Assembly: GCF_000512205.2 (NCBI RefSeq)
Contig: NZ_CP006644.1
Coordinates: 4,416,501 to 4,480,500 of the forward strand
Direction: 5' to 3'
DNA: 64,000 nt
Source: Sphingomonas sanxanigenens DSM 19645 = NX02
GTDB lineage: Bacteria > Pseudomonadota > Alphaproteobacteria > Sphingomonadales > Sphingomonadaceae
The notes under the pieces were generated by a model that searched no databases, had not been told where the DNA came from, and saw only the letters and a list, made by a program, of their open reading frames with translations. Both the position numbers and the translations under genes were made by a program. Shown in pieces: positions 7,206-15,966 of the stretch (positions are counted from its first letter, which is position 1; each line of letters starts with the position of its first letter).

Positions 7206-9956
7206 GTGAACCCACAAGCAGTATCGGCATGGCACGCCCTTCCCGGCGACACGGTGCTGGAGCGGCTGGATGCCGATCGCGCGGGGCTCAGCCAGGACCA
7301 GGCGGAGGCACGGCTGCACCGCCATGGGCCCAACGCACTCCCCGGCGCCGTTACGGTGCATCCGCTGCTGCGCTTCGTGGCGCAGTTCAACAGCGCGCTG
7401 ATCTATTTCCTGCTCGCGGCGGCGCTTGCCGCCGCGTTGCTCGATCATTTCGTCGATGCCGCGGTGATCGCGCTGGTGGTGCTGATCAACGCGGTCGTCG
7501 GCTTCGTGCAGGAAGGCAAGGCGGAGCGTGCGATGGGCGCGATCCGCGACATGATCGCGCCGCACGCCGTGGCGCTGCGCGACGGCGGCCGCCGCACCCT
7601 GGCGGTCGCCGATCTGGTGCCGGGCGACATCGTGATGCTGGAGGCGGGCGACCGCGTCCCCGCCGACCTGCGCCTGCTGCATGCGCGCGGCCTGCTGATC
7701 GACGAGGCGCCGCTCACCGGCGAATCGGTGCCGGTGGAGAAGCAGGAGGCGCCGGTCGCGGCGGAAGCGGCCATCGCCGACCAGCGCAGCATGGCGTTTT
7801 CGGGTACGCTGGTCGCCGCCGGCCAGGCGAGCGGCGTCGTCGCCGCAACCGGGCCGGAAACGCAAATCGGCCGCATCAGCCGGCTGCTGCAGGCCGTGGA
7901 GACGGTCACCACGCCGCTGCTGCGCCAGATCGACAGCTTCGCGCGCGGCTTCACCTGGCTGGTGATGGCGGGCGCGGCGCTGCTGTTCGCCTTTGCGGTG
8001 CTGGCGCGCGACTATCACTGGGTCGACGCGCTGATCGCGGTGGTGGCGGTGGCGGTGGGGATCATCCCCGAAGGGCTGCCCGCGGTCATCACCATCACAT
8101 TGGCGATCGGCGTGCAGCGCATGGCCGCGCGCAGCGCCGTGATCCGCCACCTGCCGGCGGTGGAGACGCTGGGCGCCACCTCCGTCATCTGTACGGACAA
8201 GACCGGCACGCTCACCCGCAACGAGATGATGGTGCGCCGCGTGCTGATCGAGGGGAGCGACATCCTGGTCGGCGGATCGGGCTATGCGCCCGAGGGCGGG
8301 CTCACCGCGCGAGGGGCCGATGACGATGCCGCCGCGATCGCCGCCGCCAGCGCGATCATCCGCTGCGGCCTGCTGTGCAACGACGCCGCGCTCGGCCAGC
8401 GCGACGGCCACTGGCAGGTCGATGGCGATCCGATGGAAGGCGCGCTGGTCGCGCTGGCGATGAAGGCCGGCCTCAACCCCGATCATCTGCGCGGCGAATG
8501 GCAGCGGATCGACGAGATCCCGTTCGACGCCGCCCATCGACTCATGGCGACCCTGCATCGAAGCCCCGCTGGCGCGTGCGTGATCTTCATCAAAGGCGCA
8601 CCCGAGGCGGTGATGGCGATCACGGGCGCGGATCCGCTCGCCTGGGAAGCGCGCATCGCCGCCGCCGCGGACGATGGCGAGCGCCTGCTCGGCTTTGCGA
8701 TGCGCACCTTGCCGGCCCCGCGCGGACGGCTGGCGTTCGAGGATCTCTCCCCCACCGACCTCGCCAGCGACATCCGCTTCCTGGGGCTGATGGGCTTCAT
8801 CGATCCGCCGCGCGAGGAGGCGAAGGCCGCGATCGCCGAATGCCGTTCCGCCGGCATCGCCGTGAAGATGATCACCGGCGATCATCTGCGCACCGCGCTC
8901 GCCATCGCCGGCCAGCTCGGCATCGGCGATGCGCTGCGGGGGTTGACCGGTGCCGATCTGGAAGCGCTGAGCGACGAGGCGCTGGCGGCACGGGTGCTGG
9001 AGGTGGACGTGTTCGCGCGGACCAGCCCCGAGCATAAACTGCGCATCGTCCGCGCGCTGCAGTCACACGGGCTAATCGTGGCGATGACGGGGGACGGGGT
9101 GAACGACGCCCCCTCCTTGAAGCAGGCCGATGTCGGCACCGCGATGGGCCAGAAGGGCTCCGAGGCCGCGAAGGAAGCCGCGGACATGGTGCTGCTCGAC
9201 GATGATTTCGCCTCGATCGTCGCCGCGGTGCGCGAGGGGCGGACGGTCTATGACAATATCCGCAAGCTCATCTCCTGGACCTTGCCGACCAACGGCGGGG
9301 AGACCGTCGCGGTGGTGCTCGCGATCCTGTTCGGCTTCACCCTGCCGATGACGGCGACGCAGATCCTGTGGATCAACCTGGTGCTGGCGTTGACCCTGGG
9401 CCTCGTCCTCGCCTTCGAGCCCACGGAGCCGGGCACGATGGCGCGCCCGCCGCGGCGTGCGAATGCCCCGCTGCTCTCCCCCTTTCTGTTGTGGCGCGCG
9501 TTGTTCGTTTCCTTCCTGCTCGCCGGCATCGCGCTGGGCATCTTCTTCGACGCGCTGGCGCATGGGCGCGATCTGGAGACGGCGCGTACCTTGGTCGTCA
9601 ACGTGCTGGTCGTCGCGGCGATCTTCTACCTGTTCAACGTGCGCTACCTCCACATGCGCTCGCTGACGTGGCGCGGCGCGCTGGGCACGCCGGCGGTGCT
9701 CGGCGCCATCGCCATCGTCGTGATCGCGCAGCTGCTGTTCACCTTCGCCCCGTTCATGCAGGCGATCTTCGACACCCGGCCGCTCTCGATCGCCGACGGC
9801 GCGACCATCGTCGCGCCGGGCGTGCTGCTGTTCGTGCTGCTGGAAGGCGAAAAGCTGCTGATGCGCCGGCTGGGATGGTTCGCGGAACTGGCCAGCGAGG
9901 CGCGTGACGGCCCGGCCGCCGATCTGCACCCCGCGGCGCGGTCTTCGACACGCTGA
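7206..9956 (+). CDS. P2-type cation-transporting ATPase
   Basis: 916 residues from a GTG at 7206, preceded by AGGGCGG; upstream in-frame sequence overlaps the previous gene and is not family-like. The domain order is complete: N-terminal cation-ATPase domain, TGESVPVEK actuator loop, membrane motif IIPEGLP, phosphorylation motif CTDKTGTLT with Asp331, MTGDGVNDAPSLKQADVG hinge, and six C-terminal membrane segments. PEGLP is typical of P2A/P2B pumps (Ca2+/Mn2+ and some Na+), so it exports or sequesters a divalent or alkali cation across the inner membrane; the exact ion cannot be read. It is downstream of the usp/GNAT genes. Confidence 0.93.
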   Translation: MNPQAVSAWHALPGDTVLERLDADRAGLSQDQAEARLHRHGPNALPGAVTVHPLLRFVAQFNSALIYFLLAAALAAALLDHFVDAAVIALVVLINAVVGFVQEGKAERAMGAIRDMIAPHAVALRDGGRRTLAVADLVPGDIVMLEAGDRVPADLRLLHARGLLIDEAPLTGESVPVEKQEAPVAAEAAIADQRSMAFSGTLVAAGQASGVVAATGPETQIGRISRLLQAVETVTTPLLRQIDSFARGFTWLVMAGAALLFAFAVLARDYHWVDALIAVVAVAVGIIPEGLPAVITITLAIGVQRMAARSAVIRHLPAVETLGATSVICTDKTGTLTRNEMMVRRVLIEGSDILVGGSGYAPEGGLTARGADDDAAAIAAASAIIRCGLLCNDAALGQRDGHWQVDGDPMEGALVALAMKAGLNPDHLRGEWQRIDEIPFDAAHRLMATLHRSPAGACVIFIKGAPEAVMAITGADPLAWEARIAAAADDGERLLGFAMRTLPAPRGRLAFEDLSPTDLASDIRFLGLMGFIDPPREEAKAAIAECRSAGIAVKMITGDHLRTALAIAGQLGIGDALRGLTGADLEALSDEALAARVLEVDVFARTSPEHKLRIVRALQSHGLIVAMTGDGVNDAPSLKQADVGTAMGQKGSEAAKEAADMVLLDDDFASIVAAVREGRTVYDNIRKLISWTLPTNGGETVAVVLAILFGFTLPMTATQILWINLVLALTLGLVLAFEPTEPGTMARPPRRANAPLLSPFLLWRALFVSFLLAGIALGIFFDALAHGRDLETARTLVVNVLVVAAIFYLFNVRYLHMRSLTWRGALGTPAVLGAIAIVVIAQLLFTFAPFMQAIFDTRPLSIADGATIVAPGVLLFVLLEGEKLLMRRLGWFAELASEARDGPAADLHPAARSSTR

Positions 9957-10030
9957 TCGGGGCAGCACCACCCGGGCATTTCCGGTCGAGAGCGGGGGGA
10001 GCGGCCTGCCGATCGTGCGGCATCGCGCGC

Positions 10031-10705
10031 CTATCCCTCATTCCCGTCCGCCATCACCGCCAGCCGTGCCGCATCGAGCACCGCGATCCGGCCATAGGCG
10101 GTGGCGATGATCCCCGACCGGCGCAGCTCCGCCAGCATCGCGTTCAGCCTTTGCCGCGACGATCCGATCTGCGCGGCGAGTTCCTCCTGGCGCACATGCA
10201 GCGTGCCATCGGCATCGCGCTGCCACGCAAGCAGGCGTTCGGCGAGCCGCGCGCGGCGGCTTTTCGACAATGTGTTGGCGATGAACGCCAGCGCGGCGCG
10301 CTGGTGCGCACAGGCGATCAGCGCGATCCGGCCGTAGATCGCCGCATCCTCGCGCGCATAATCCTCGATCACCGCCAGCGGCACGACGAACAGGGTCGCC
10401 GCCCCGGCGCTGACCGCATCGTGCGGGCGCGGCTTGCGATCGATGATCGACAGCTCGCCGAACCAGTCGCCGGGACGCGCGACGAGATTGAGCAGTTCGC
10501 GCCCCGGCACCGGATAATTGACCAGCCGCACCTCGCCGGCAACCACGCGGTAGAGCGCGTCCGGCGGATCGCCGGTCGCGTAGACGCGGCTGCCCGCGCG
10601 ATAGGTCTTCAGCCGCCCGCGCGCGCGGAAGAAGGCGCGCGCCGCCTCGGGCAGCGCGCCGAACCAGCCATCCTCGTCGGGCATCATGGCGCTGGAAACT
10701 GTCAT
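10031..10705 (-). CDS. Crp/Fnr-family transcriptional regulator
   Basis: 224 residues from the ATG at 10705 (GGGCAGG just upstream; two further Met follow at 10687 and 10684). A cyclic-nucleotide-binding-type barrel (about 25-135, with YRVVAGEVRLVNYPVPGRELLN and GDWFGELSIID) is followed by a C-terminal helix-turn-helix (QEELAAQIGSSRQRLNAMLAELRRSGII). There are no N-terminal Fe-S cysteines, so it is not a classical oxygen-sensing Fnr. It converges on the P-type ATPase and closes the fixLJ-usp island; a FixK-like relay role is possible but not shown. Confidence 0.88.
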   Translation of the reverse strand: MTVSSAMMPDEDGWFGALPEAARAFFRARGRLKTYRAGSRVYATGDPPDALYRVVAGEVRLVNYPVPGRELLNLVARPGDWFGELSIIDRKPRPHDAVSAGAATLFVVPLAVIEDYAREDAAIYGRIALIACAHQRAALAFIANTLSKSRRARLAERLLAWQRDADGTLHVRQEELAAQIGSSRQRLNAMLAELRRSGIIATAYGRIAVLDAARLAVMADGNEG

Positions 10706-10802
10706 GCCTGCCCGGCCGCTCCTAACCGATGCCGGTCGCCTTCTGTCGATGGGTTCGGCCGCATCGAACCATGCGCGCGCGGCATAAGCGGGGCAAGGCG
10801 GA

Positions 10803-12206
10803 TCAGCCGGCTTCGGCAATCGCCGCGCGCAGCACTGTGTCGATGCGGGGATCGTCCATCTGCGCGATGTTGAAGCGCAGGAAATGGCCCGCGCTGCCGC
10901 TGTGGCTGAACGCGTTGCCCGGCGCCAGCACCACATCCTCGCGGAGCGCCCGCCGCGCGAGCCGGGCGGAATCGCGCCCGCCCGGCAGTGCGCACCACAG
11001 GAACATGCCGGCATGCGGCCGATGCCAGGGCACCAGGCCCAGCGCCTCCAGCCGCTCGATCACCGGTTCGCGGCGGCGCGCCAGGCGCGTGCGCAGCCGC
11101 TCGACATGGCGGCGATAGCTGCCGTCGGTCAGCACCGCCGCGAGCAGTTCGGCGTTGACCGGGTTGGAACCGAGGCCGGTGGCGAGGCGCAGGTCGGCGA
11201 GCCCCGCGATCCAGTCCGCGCGCGCGGCGATATGGCCGCAGCGGATCGCGGCGGACAATGTCTTCGAGAAGCTGCCGATGCTGATCACCCGATCGAGCCC
11301 GTCGAACGCGGCGAGGCGGGTCGAGGGCTCCGCCTCGAAATCGGCGAAGATATCGTCCTCGACGATGACGAGGTCATGCGCCTCCGCCAGCTTGAGCAGA
11401 CGGTGCGCGACGGGGGCGGACATGCTGGCGCCGGTCGGGTTATGCAGCGCGGCGTTGGTGATGTAGAGCCGTGGCCGATGCGCGACGAGCGTCGCGGCGA
11501 AGGCGGCGAGATCGGGGCCGGCCGGCGTATAGGGCACGCTGACCACATGCGCGCGGTGCGCGCGCAGCAAGGTGTGGAAGTTGAAATAGCAGGGGTCGTC
11601 GACCACCACGGTGTCGCCGGGTTCGAGCAGGAAGCGGCAGACGAGGTCGATCGCGTGCGTCCCCGATTCCGCCAGCATCACCTGATCGGGCGCGGCGTCG
11701 ATGCCCTGATCGCCCAGCCGCCGCGCGATCACCGCGCGCAGCCGTGCATCGCCCTGCGGCGTGCCGTAGAGGAACAGCGTCTCCGCATCGCCGTCGCGCG
11801 CGAGGGATCGCAGCGCCTTGCGGAGCGCCTCGTCCGGCATCCAGTCCGCGGGCAGCCAGCCGCAGCCGGGCGCCGGGCCCGACGGCCCGGGGCGCAGCGC
11901 CTGCCGCATGATCCACAGCGGATCGACGGTGGGATCGGTCTCCCCCCGCGGCTCCGCGACGTTGAGCGGGGCGAGCGGGGCGGCGACGTAGAAGCCCGAT
12001 CCGGCGCGCGGCTGCACCACGCCCTGCGCGGTCAGCCGGTCATAGGCGTCGACCACGGTCGATTTGGAGACCGACAGTTGTTCGGCCATCGCCCGCACCG
12101 AGGGCAGCCGCATGCCCGGCGTAAGCTGGCGCGTGTCGATCCGCCGCTGCACGAGATCGATGATCCGCGCGACCTTGGTGGAGGAGTGTATCGGCTGATC
12201 GGCCAT
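10803..12206 (-). CDS. MocR/PdxR-type regulator (GntR HTH fused to aminotransferase)
   Basis: 467 residues. A GntR winged helix at about 8-75 (LPSVRAMAEQLSVSKSTVVDAYDRL, then GSGFYV) is followed by a fold-type I aminotransferase domain with NPTG at 256-259, the PLP-nitrogen Asp in IVEDDIF (about 284) and the Schiff-base lysine Lys315 in SFSKTLSAAIRCG. MocR proteins use the PLP domain as an effector sensor rather than an enzyme. It is divergent from a DMT exporter with a 68-bp gap, the classic arrangement for a local regulator, so control of that exporter is likely. Confidence 0.93.
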   Translation of the reverse strand: MADQPIHSSTKVARIIDLVQRRIDTRQLTPGMRLPSVRAMAEQLSVSKSTVVDAYDRLTAQGVVQPRAGSGFYVAAPLAPLNVAEPRGETDPTVDPLWIMRQALRPGPSGPAPGCGWLPADWMPDEALRKALRSLARDGDAETLFLYGTPQGDARLRAVIARRLGDQGIDAAPDQVMLAESGTHAIDLVCRFLLEPGDTVVVDDPCYFNFHTLLRAHRAHVVSVPYTPAGPDLAAFAATLVAHRPRLYITNAALHNPTGASMSAPVAHRLLKLAEAHDLVIVEDDIFADFEAEPSTRLAAFDGLDRVISIGSFSKTLSAAIRCGHIAARADWIAGLADLRLATGLGSNPVNAELLAAVLTDGSYRRHVERLRTRLARRREPVIERLEALGLVPWHRPHAGMFLWCALPGGRDSARLARRALREDVVLAPGNAFSHSGSAGHFLRFNIAQMDDPRIDTVLRAAIAEAG

Positions 12207-12274
12207 GACAGTTCGCCTGAATTGTACCGATCCGTCCGTGGCGATCGCGCGGCACCTCTGTCAACACGCATCGC

Positions 12275-13150
12275 ATGGACCAGCATAAGCATGATCAACG
12301 GCGGGGCATGATCCTCGGCCTCCTCGGGGTGTTGGTGTTCAGCGGCTCGATGCCCGCGACCCGCGCCGCGGTGGCGGCGTTCGACCCCGCCTTCCTCACC
12401 GCAGCGCGCGCGCTCATCGCGGCGGCGGCGGGGGCGGTGCCGATCCTGCTGCTGCGCAGCCGCCCGGCGCGCGAGGACATCCGGTCGCTGGCGCTGGTCT
12501 CGCTGTGCGTCGTCCTCGCCTTCCCGCTGCTGTCGGCGATGGCGCTGACGCATATCTCCTCGCCGCGCGCGATCCTGTTCACCGGGCTGCTGCCCGTCGT
12601 CACCGCGACCTGGTCGGTGCTGCGCGGCGGCGAGCGGCCGCGCGCCGGCTTCTGGCTGTTCGCCTTTGCCGGCGCCGCGCTGCTGATCGGCTATGCGCTG
12701 CTGAACGGTGCCGCGACCGGTTCCGGCATGCTCGGCGACGCGCTGATGCTTGCCTCGATCATATTGTGCGGGCTCGGCTATGCCGAAGGCGCGGTGCTCA
12801 CCCGCCGGATGGGCGGCTGGCAGGTGATCTGCTGGGCGCTGCTGCTCGCCGCCCCGGCGATGGCGCTGCTCGCCTGGTGGCTGTGGCCGGCGACGCTCAC
12901 CCATGTCGCGCCCTCGGCGTGGCTCGGCCTCGCCTATGTCTCGCTCTTCTCGATGCTGATCGGTTTCGTCTTCTGGTATCGCGGGCTCGCGCTGGGCGGC
13001 GCCGCGGCGGTGGGCCAATTGCAACTGCTCCAGCCGATCATGGGGTTCGCGGTGAGCGCTGTGCTGCTGGGCGAACAGATCGGCTGGCCGATCGTCGCGG
13101 CGGCGCTGTGCCTGCTGCTGTGCGTGGGCGGCGCGCGACGCTTCGCCTGA
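12275..13150 (+). CDS. EamA-domain DMT-superfamily transporter
   Basis: 291 residues with ten predicted membrane segments in two EamA repeats (about 8-140 and 150-288). Features include SGSMPATRAAVAAFDPAFLTAARA in the first repeat, and GFVFWYRGLALGGAAAVGQLQLLQPI and LLGEQIGWPI in the second. Such proteins usually export amino acids or metabolites. It starts 68 bp from the divergent MocR gene, which probably controls it. The ATG is well placed before the first helix, although the ribosome site is weak. The substrate is unknown. Confidence 0.88.
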   Translation: MDQHKHDQRRGMILGLLGVLVFSGSMPATRAAVAAFDPAFLTAARALIAAAAGAVPILLLRSRPAREDIRSLALVSLCVVLAFPLLSAMALTHISSPRAILFTGLLPVVTATWSVLRGGERPRAGFWLFAFAGAALLIGYALLNGAATGSGMLGDALMLASIILCGLGYAEGAVLTRRMGGWQVICWALLLAAPAMALLAWWLWPATLTHVAPSAWLGLAYVSLFSMLIGFVFWYRGLALGGAAAVGQLQLLQPIMGFAVSAVLLGEQIGWPIVAAALCLLLCVGGARRFA

Positions 13151-13254
13151 GCCAAGTCCTTGAAAATGCTCCGCTGCGCTTGACGCCGGTGCACCGGGCA
13201 GTGCTCATGCCGCGACCGGCCGCAGCGCCGGACCGCATCAGGAGACTGCCCGGC

Positions 13255-14661
13255 ATGAGCATCGATCGCCGCACCGTCCTCGTCGCCGCAGCGGCCACCG
13301 CCGCCCTGCCAAGAGCCGTCTCTGCCGCCGCTCCAGCCGGTGCCGCGATCAAACCGGCGCGCCCCGCCCCCCTCGCCGCCGCCACGACCGGCGTGCAGAT
13401 CGACCCGCGCAGCTTCGGCGCGCGGTGCGACGGCACGACCAAGGACACTGTAGCGCTGCAGCGCGCGCTCGATCGCTGCGCGGTGCTGGGCGGCGGCACG
13501 GTGGTGGTGGCCGGCGGACGCTACCTCACCGGCGCGCTCAGGCTGGGATCCAACACCGTGCTCAGGATCGAGGCGGGCGCGGCGCTGCTCGGCTCGCCCG
13601 ACCTGGCCGACTATCCGGTCACCGAGATCCGGTGGGAAGGTCGCTGGTTGCCCGGCCATATCGGGCTGATCCATGCACAGGGTGCGCGCAACGTCGGCCT
13701 CGCCGGCAAGGGCAGCATCATCGCGTCGGACGCGATCCCCGGCCGCGTCGCCGCCAACGGGCTGCGCCACCCGGCCTTGCTGGAGTTCGTCGACGTCGCG
13801 GGGCTCAGCGTCACCGAACTCACCACCCGGCAGAACGACATGTGGTCGATCCACCCGGTCTATTGCGAGGATGCGCTGTTCCGCGACCTGGTGGTGAAGG
13901 GCCGCGCGGACGGCATCGATGTCGATTCCTGCCGGCGCGTCGCGATCGAGCGCTGCGACTTCGACACGGTCGACGATTGCATCTCGCTGAAATCGGGGCG
14001 CGGCATGGAAGGCAACCGCATCGCCCGGCCAACCGAGGATGTCTCGATCGCCGACTGCACCTTCCGCGACCATCGCTGGGCGTGCATCGGCATCGGCAGC
14101 GAAACCTCGGGCGGAATCCGCCGCGTGACCGTGGATCGCTGCCGCTTCCTCAAGGTCTATACATTCAGCGTCTACATCAAGAGCCGGCCGGGTCGCGGCG
14201 CCTTTATCGAGGATATCGCGATGCGCGACCTTGAGGTGTCGGGTGCTGGCAACGGCTTCCTGCGGCTGAACTTTCTCGACAGCGGCAAGCAGGACCAGTT
14301 CCCCGTCCCCGGCCACGACGGCATCCCCACCGTCCGCAACTTCCGTTTCGAACGGATCCGCGTGACGGACGTGCCGGTGCTGGTCGAGGCGGTGAATATA
14401 CACCCGGAAAAGCCGCTCGACGGCTTCGTCCTCCGCGATGTGACCAGCACCGCCGGCAAGGGCATGCGCCTTGCTAACATCCGCGGCGCGGTGCTGCAAC
14501 GGATCGACGTCAGGATCGCCGAGGGTGCGAAGCTCGCCACCGCCAATGTCAGCGGGCGCGGGCTGGACGGCGCCGAACCGCTCACCCCGCCGCCGCTGCC
14601 GGACCCGGTGGTCGCGGGCGCGGACTATCGGCTGGGGATGGAGTCCGGCCGGCCGAACTGA
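13255..14661 (+). CDS. Exported glycoside hydrolase family 28-like protein
   Basis: 468 residues; the ATG at 13255 has AGGAG 10 nt upstream. The N-terminus looks twin-arginine-like (SIDRRTVLVAAAATAALP) and is followed by the right-handed beta-helix of GH28 (FGARCDGTTKDTVALQRALDRC at its start). The catalytic region is recognisable but altered: GIDVDS (Asp222, Asp224) and VDDCISLKSG (Asp240-Asp241) are present, but the His of the usual GHG-x3-IGSE motif is Trp275 (HRWACIGIGSE) and the Arg of RIK is Tyr307 (VYIKS). The family hydrolyses galacturonan-type polysaccharides; this member may use another uronide or have another activity. Confidence 0.82.
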   Translation: MSIDRRTVLVAAAATAALPRAVSAAAPAGAAIKPARPAPLAAATTGVQIDPRSFGARCDGTTKDTVALQRALDRCAVLGGGTVVVAGGRYLTGALRLGSNTVLRIEAGAALLGSPDLADYPVTEIRWEGRWLPGHIGLIHAQGARNVGLAGKGSIIASDAIPGRVAANGLRHPALLEFVDVAGLSVTELTTRQNDMWSIHPVYCEDALFRDLVVKGRADGIDVDSCRRVAIERCDFDTVDDCISLKSGRGMEGNRIARPTEDVSIADCTFRDHRWACIGIGSETSGGIRRVTVDRCRFLKVYTFSVYIKSRPGRGAFIEDIAMRDLEVSGAGNGFLRLNFLDSGKQDQFPVPGHDGIPTVRNFRFERIRVTDVPVLVEAVNIHPEKPLDGFVLRDVTSTAGKGMRLANIRGAVLQRIDVRIAEGAKLATANVSGRGLDGAEPLTPPPLPDPVVAGADYRLGMESGRPN

Positions 14662-14674
14662 GGCGCCACGCCAA

Positions 14675-14875
14675 TCATTCGGCGCGGCTCATCTCAGCGT
14701 TTCGTCCCATCCACAAGTCCTCGTGCGGAAACGGCATGCGCGTCCCGACGCTCCATTTGCGCCCATCGATCTCGACCGGGCTGCTCTCGGGGAGTTCCTC
14801 CAGAAAGGTGCGCAGCCGCGGCACCTCCTTGCTGTCGAGAAAGAGGCTGAAACACTGCCTGCATCCATCGCTTGA
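14675..14875 (-). pseudogene. 5'-truncated remnant of an unknown gene
   Basis: This lies in the 373-bp gap between the GH28 and retropepsin genes. A 66-codon frame reads CFSLFLDSKEVPRLRTFLEE... through VEIDGRKWSVGTRMPFPHED to a TGA at 14675-14677, with strongly coding-like third positions. It is closed upstream by TGA at 14876-14878 and has no ATG or GTG near its beginning. It looks like the C-terminal end of a once longer gene. I do not recognise the family. The remaining ~150 bp up to 15034 shows nothing clear. Confidence 0.4.
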
Positions 14876-15034
14876 TCATCAACCGATGCTGGCTGAGGCC
14901 CCTGCCCGGCATCAAGCTGCCGGCACTGCATGATCGCACTTTGTCGAACCGCAAACCCTGGTCGGTCGATTGCGGGTTGTTTGGCCGCACGACAGCGGTG
15001 AGGCCGGCTTCCGCACAGGGCGATCAGGAAGGCG

Positions 15035-15910
15035 ATGAAGATGCGGGGTCGTGGTTTCGGACTGGCGTTGATCGGCCTTGCACTCGCCATGCCGGCCATG
15101 GCGCAGGCGGAGCAGGCGCCGACCGGGCATGCACTGGCAGCGCCCGAAGCCAGCATCCAGCTGGAGCGCTGGCGGACGCGCTGGGTGCTGCCGGTGACGG
15201 TGGGCGGCAAGCCGCGCAAGCTGCTGTTCGACACTGGCGGCGGCATCACCGCGCTGTCGCGCGAGACGGTGACCGATGCCGGCTGCACGCCCTGGGGCCG
15301 GCTGACCGGCTTCCGCATGTTCGGCGATCGCGGCGATGGCGGGCGCTGCACGGGCGTGACGGTGGCAATGCCGGGCTACAGCGTGACTCCCCCCGCCATG
15401 GGCCTGATCAATCTCGGCAAACTCAATCCCGCCGATGCACCGCTCGACGGGCTCGCCTCGCTCAACCTGTTCGACGGCAAGACGATCACGCTCGACCTCG
15501 CCCATGGCAGGCTGGTGGTGGAAAGCGCAGCGAGCCGGACGGCGCGCATCGCCACGATGATGCCGCTGAAGGTGCGGCTGGTGCGCGAGGTACAGGGGCT
15601 CGCGCTCGCGGTGATGGTAGAGGTTCCGACGCCGAAAGGGCCGGTATGGATGGAACTCGATTCGGGCAATGGCGGCACCGTGCTGGTCGCGCGCCACGTC
15701 GCCGAAGCGTTCGGGCTCGACCCTGTTGCCGAGGGGAAGCAGACCGCGCGTTTCGCGATCACGCCCGCGGTCACCGTGAACAGCGCCGACGCCTTCACGC
15801 CGGACATGATCATGGACGGCAATCTCGGCATGCCGTTCCTGAAGAACTGGATCCTGACCTTCGATCTGAAGGACGGCAGCGCGTGGATCGCGCCGGCGGC
15901 GCAGGAATGA
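15035..15910 (+). CDS. Secreted retropepsin-like aspartic protease family protein
   Basis: 291 residues (a second Met lies two codons in). A signal peptide covers about 1-24 (GLALIGLALAMPAMAQA). Two aspartyl-protease-like motifs are present, FDTGGGITALS (about residue 67) and LDSGNGGTVLV (about residue 209), so this is a double-lobed, single-chain pepsin-like arrangement rather than a retroviral half. The end MPFLKNWILTFDLKDGSAWI is typical of bacterial clan AA proteins. It probably acts in the periplasm. No partner gene is evident; the convergent LuxR gene follows 57 bp later. Confidence 0.8.
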   Translation: MKMRGRGFGLALIGLALAMPAMAQAEQAPTGHALAAPEASIQLERWRTRWVLPVTVGGKPRKLLFDTGGGITALSRETVTDAGCTPWGRLTGFRMFGDRGDGGRCTGVTVAMPGYSVTPPAMGLINLGKLNPADAPLDGLASLNLFDGKTITLDLAHGRLVVESAASRTARIATMMPLKVRLVREVQGLALAVMVEVPTPKGPVWMELDSGNGGTVLVARHVAEAFGLDPVAEGKQTARFAITPAVTVNSADAFTPDMIMDGNLGMPFLKNWILTFDLKDGSAWIAPAAQE

Positions 15911-15966
15911 GCACTGGAAGCGATCCGGCCGGCCATTCCCCAACGGCCGGCCGGATGCATTCCTGA

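Noticed and set aside
7017-9035. 672-codon minus-strand frame
   Set aside because: Antisense to the P-type ATPase, rich in His/Arg/Gln with no domain.
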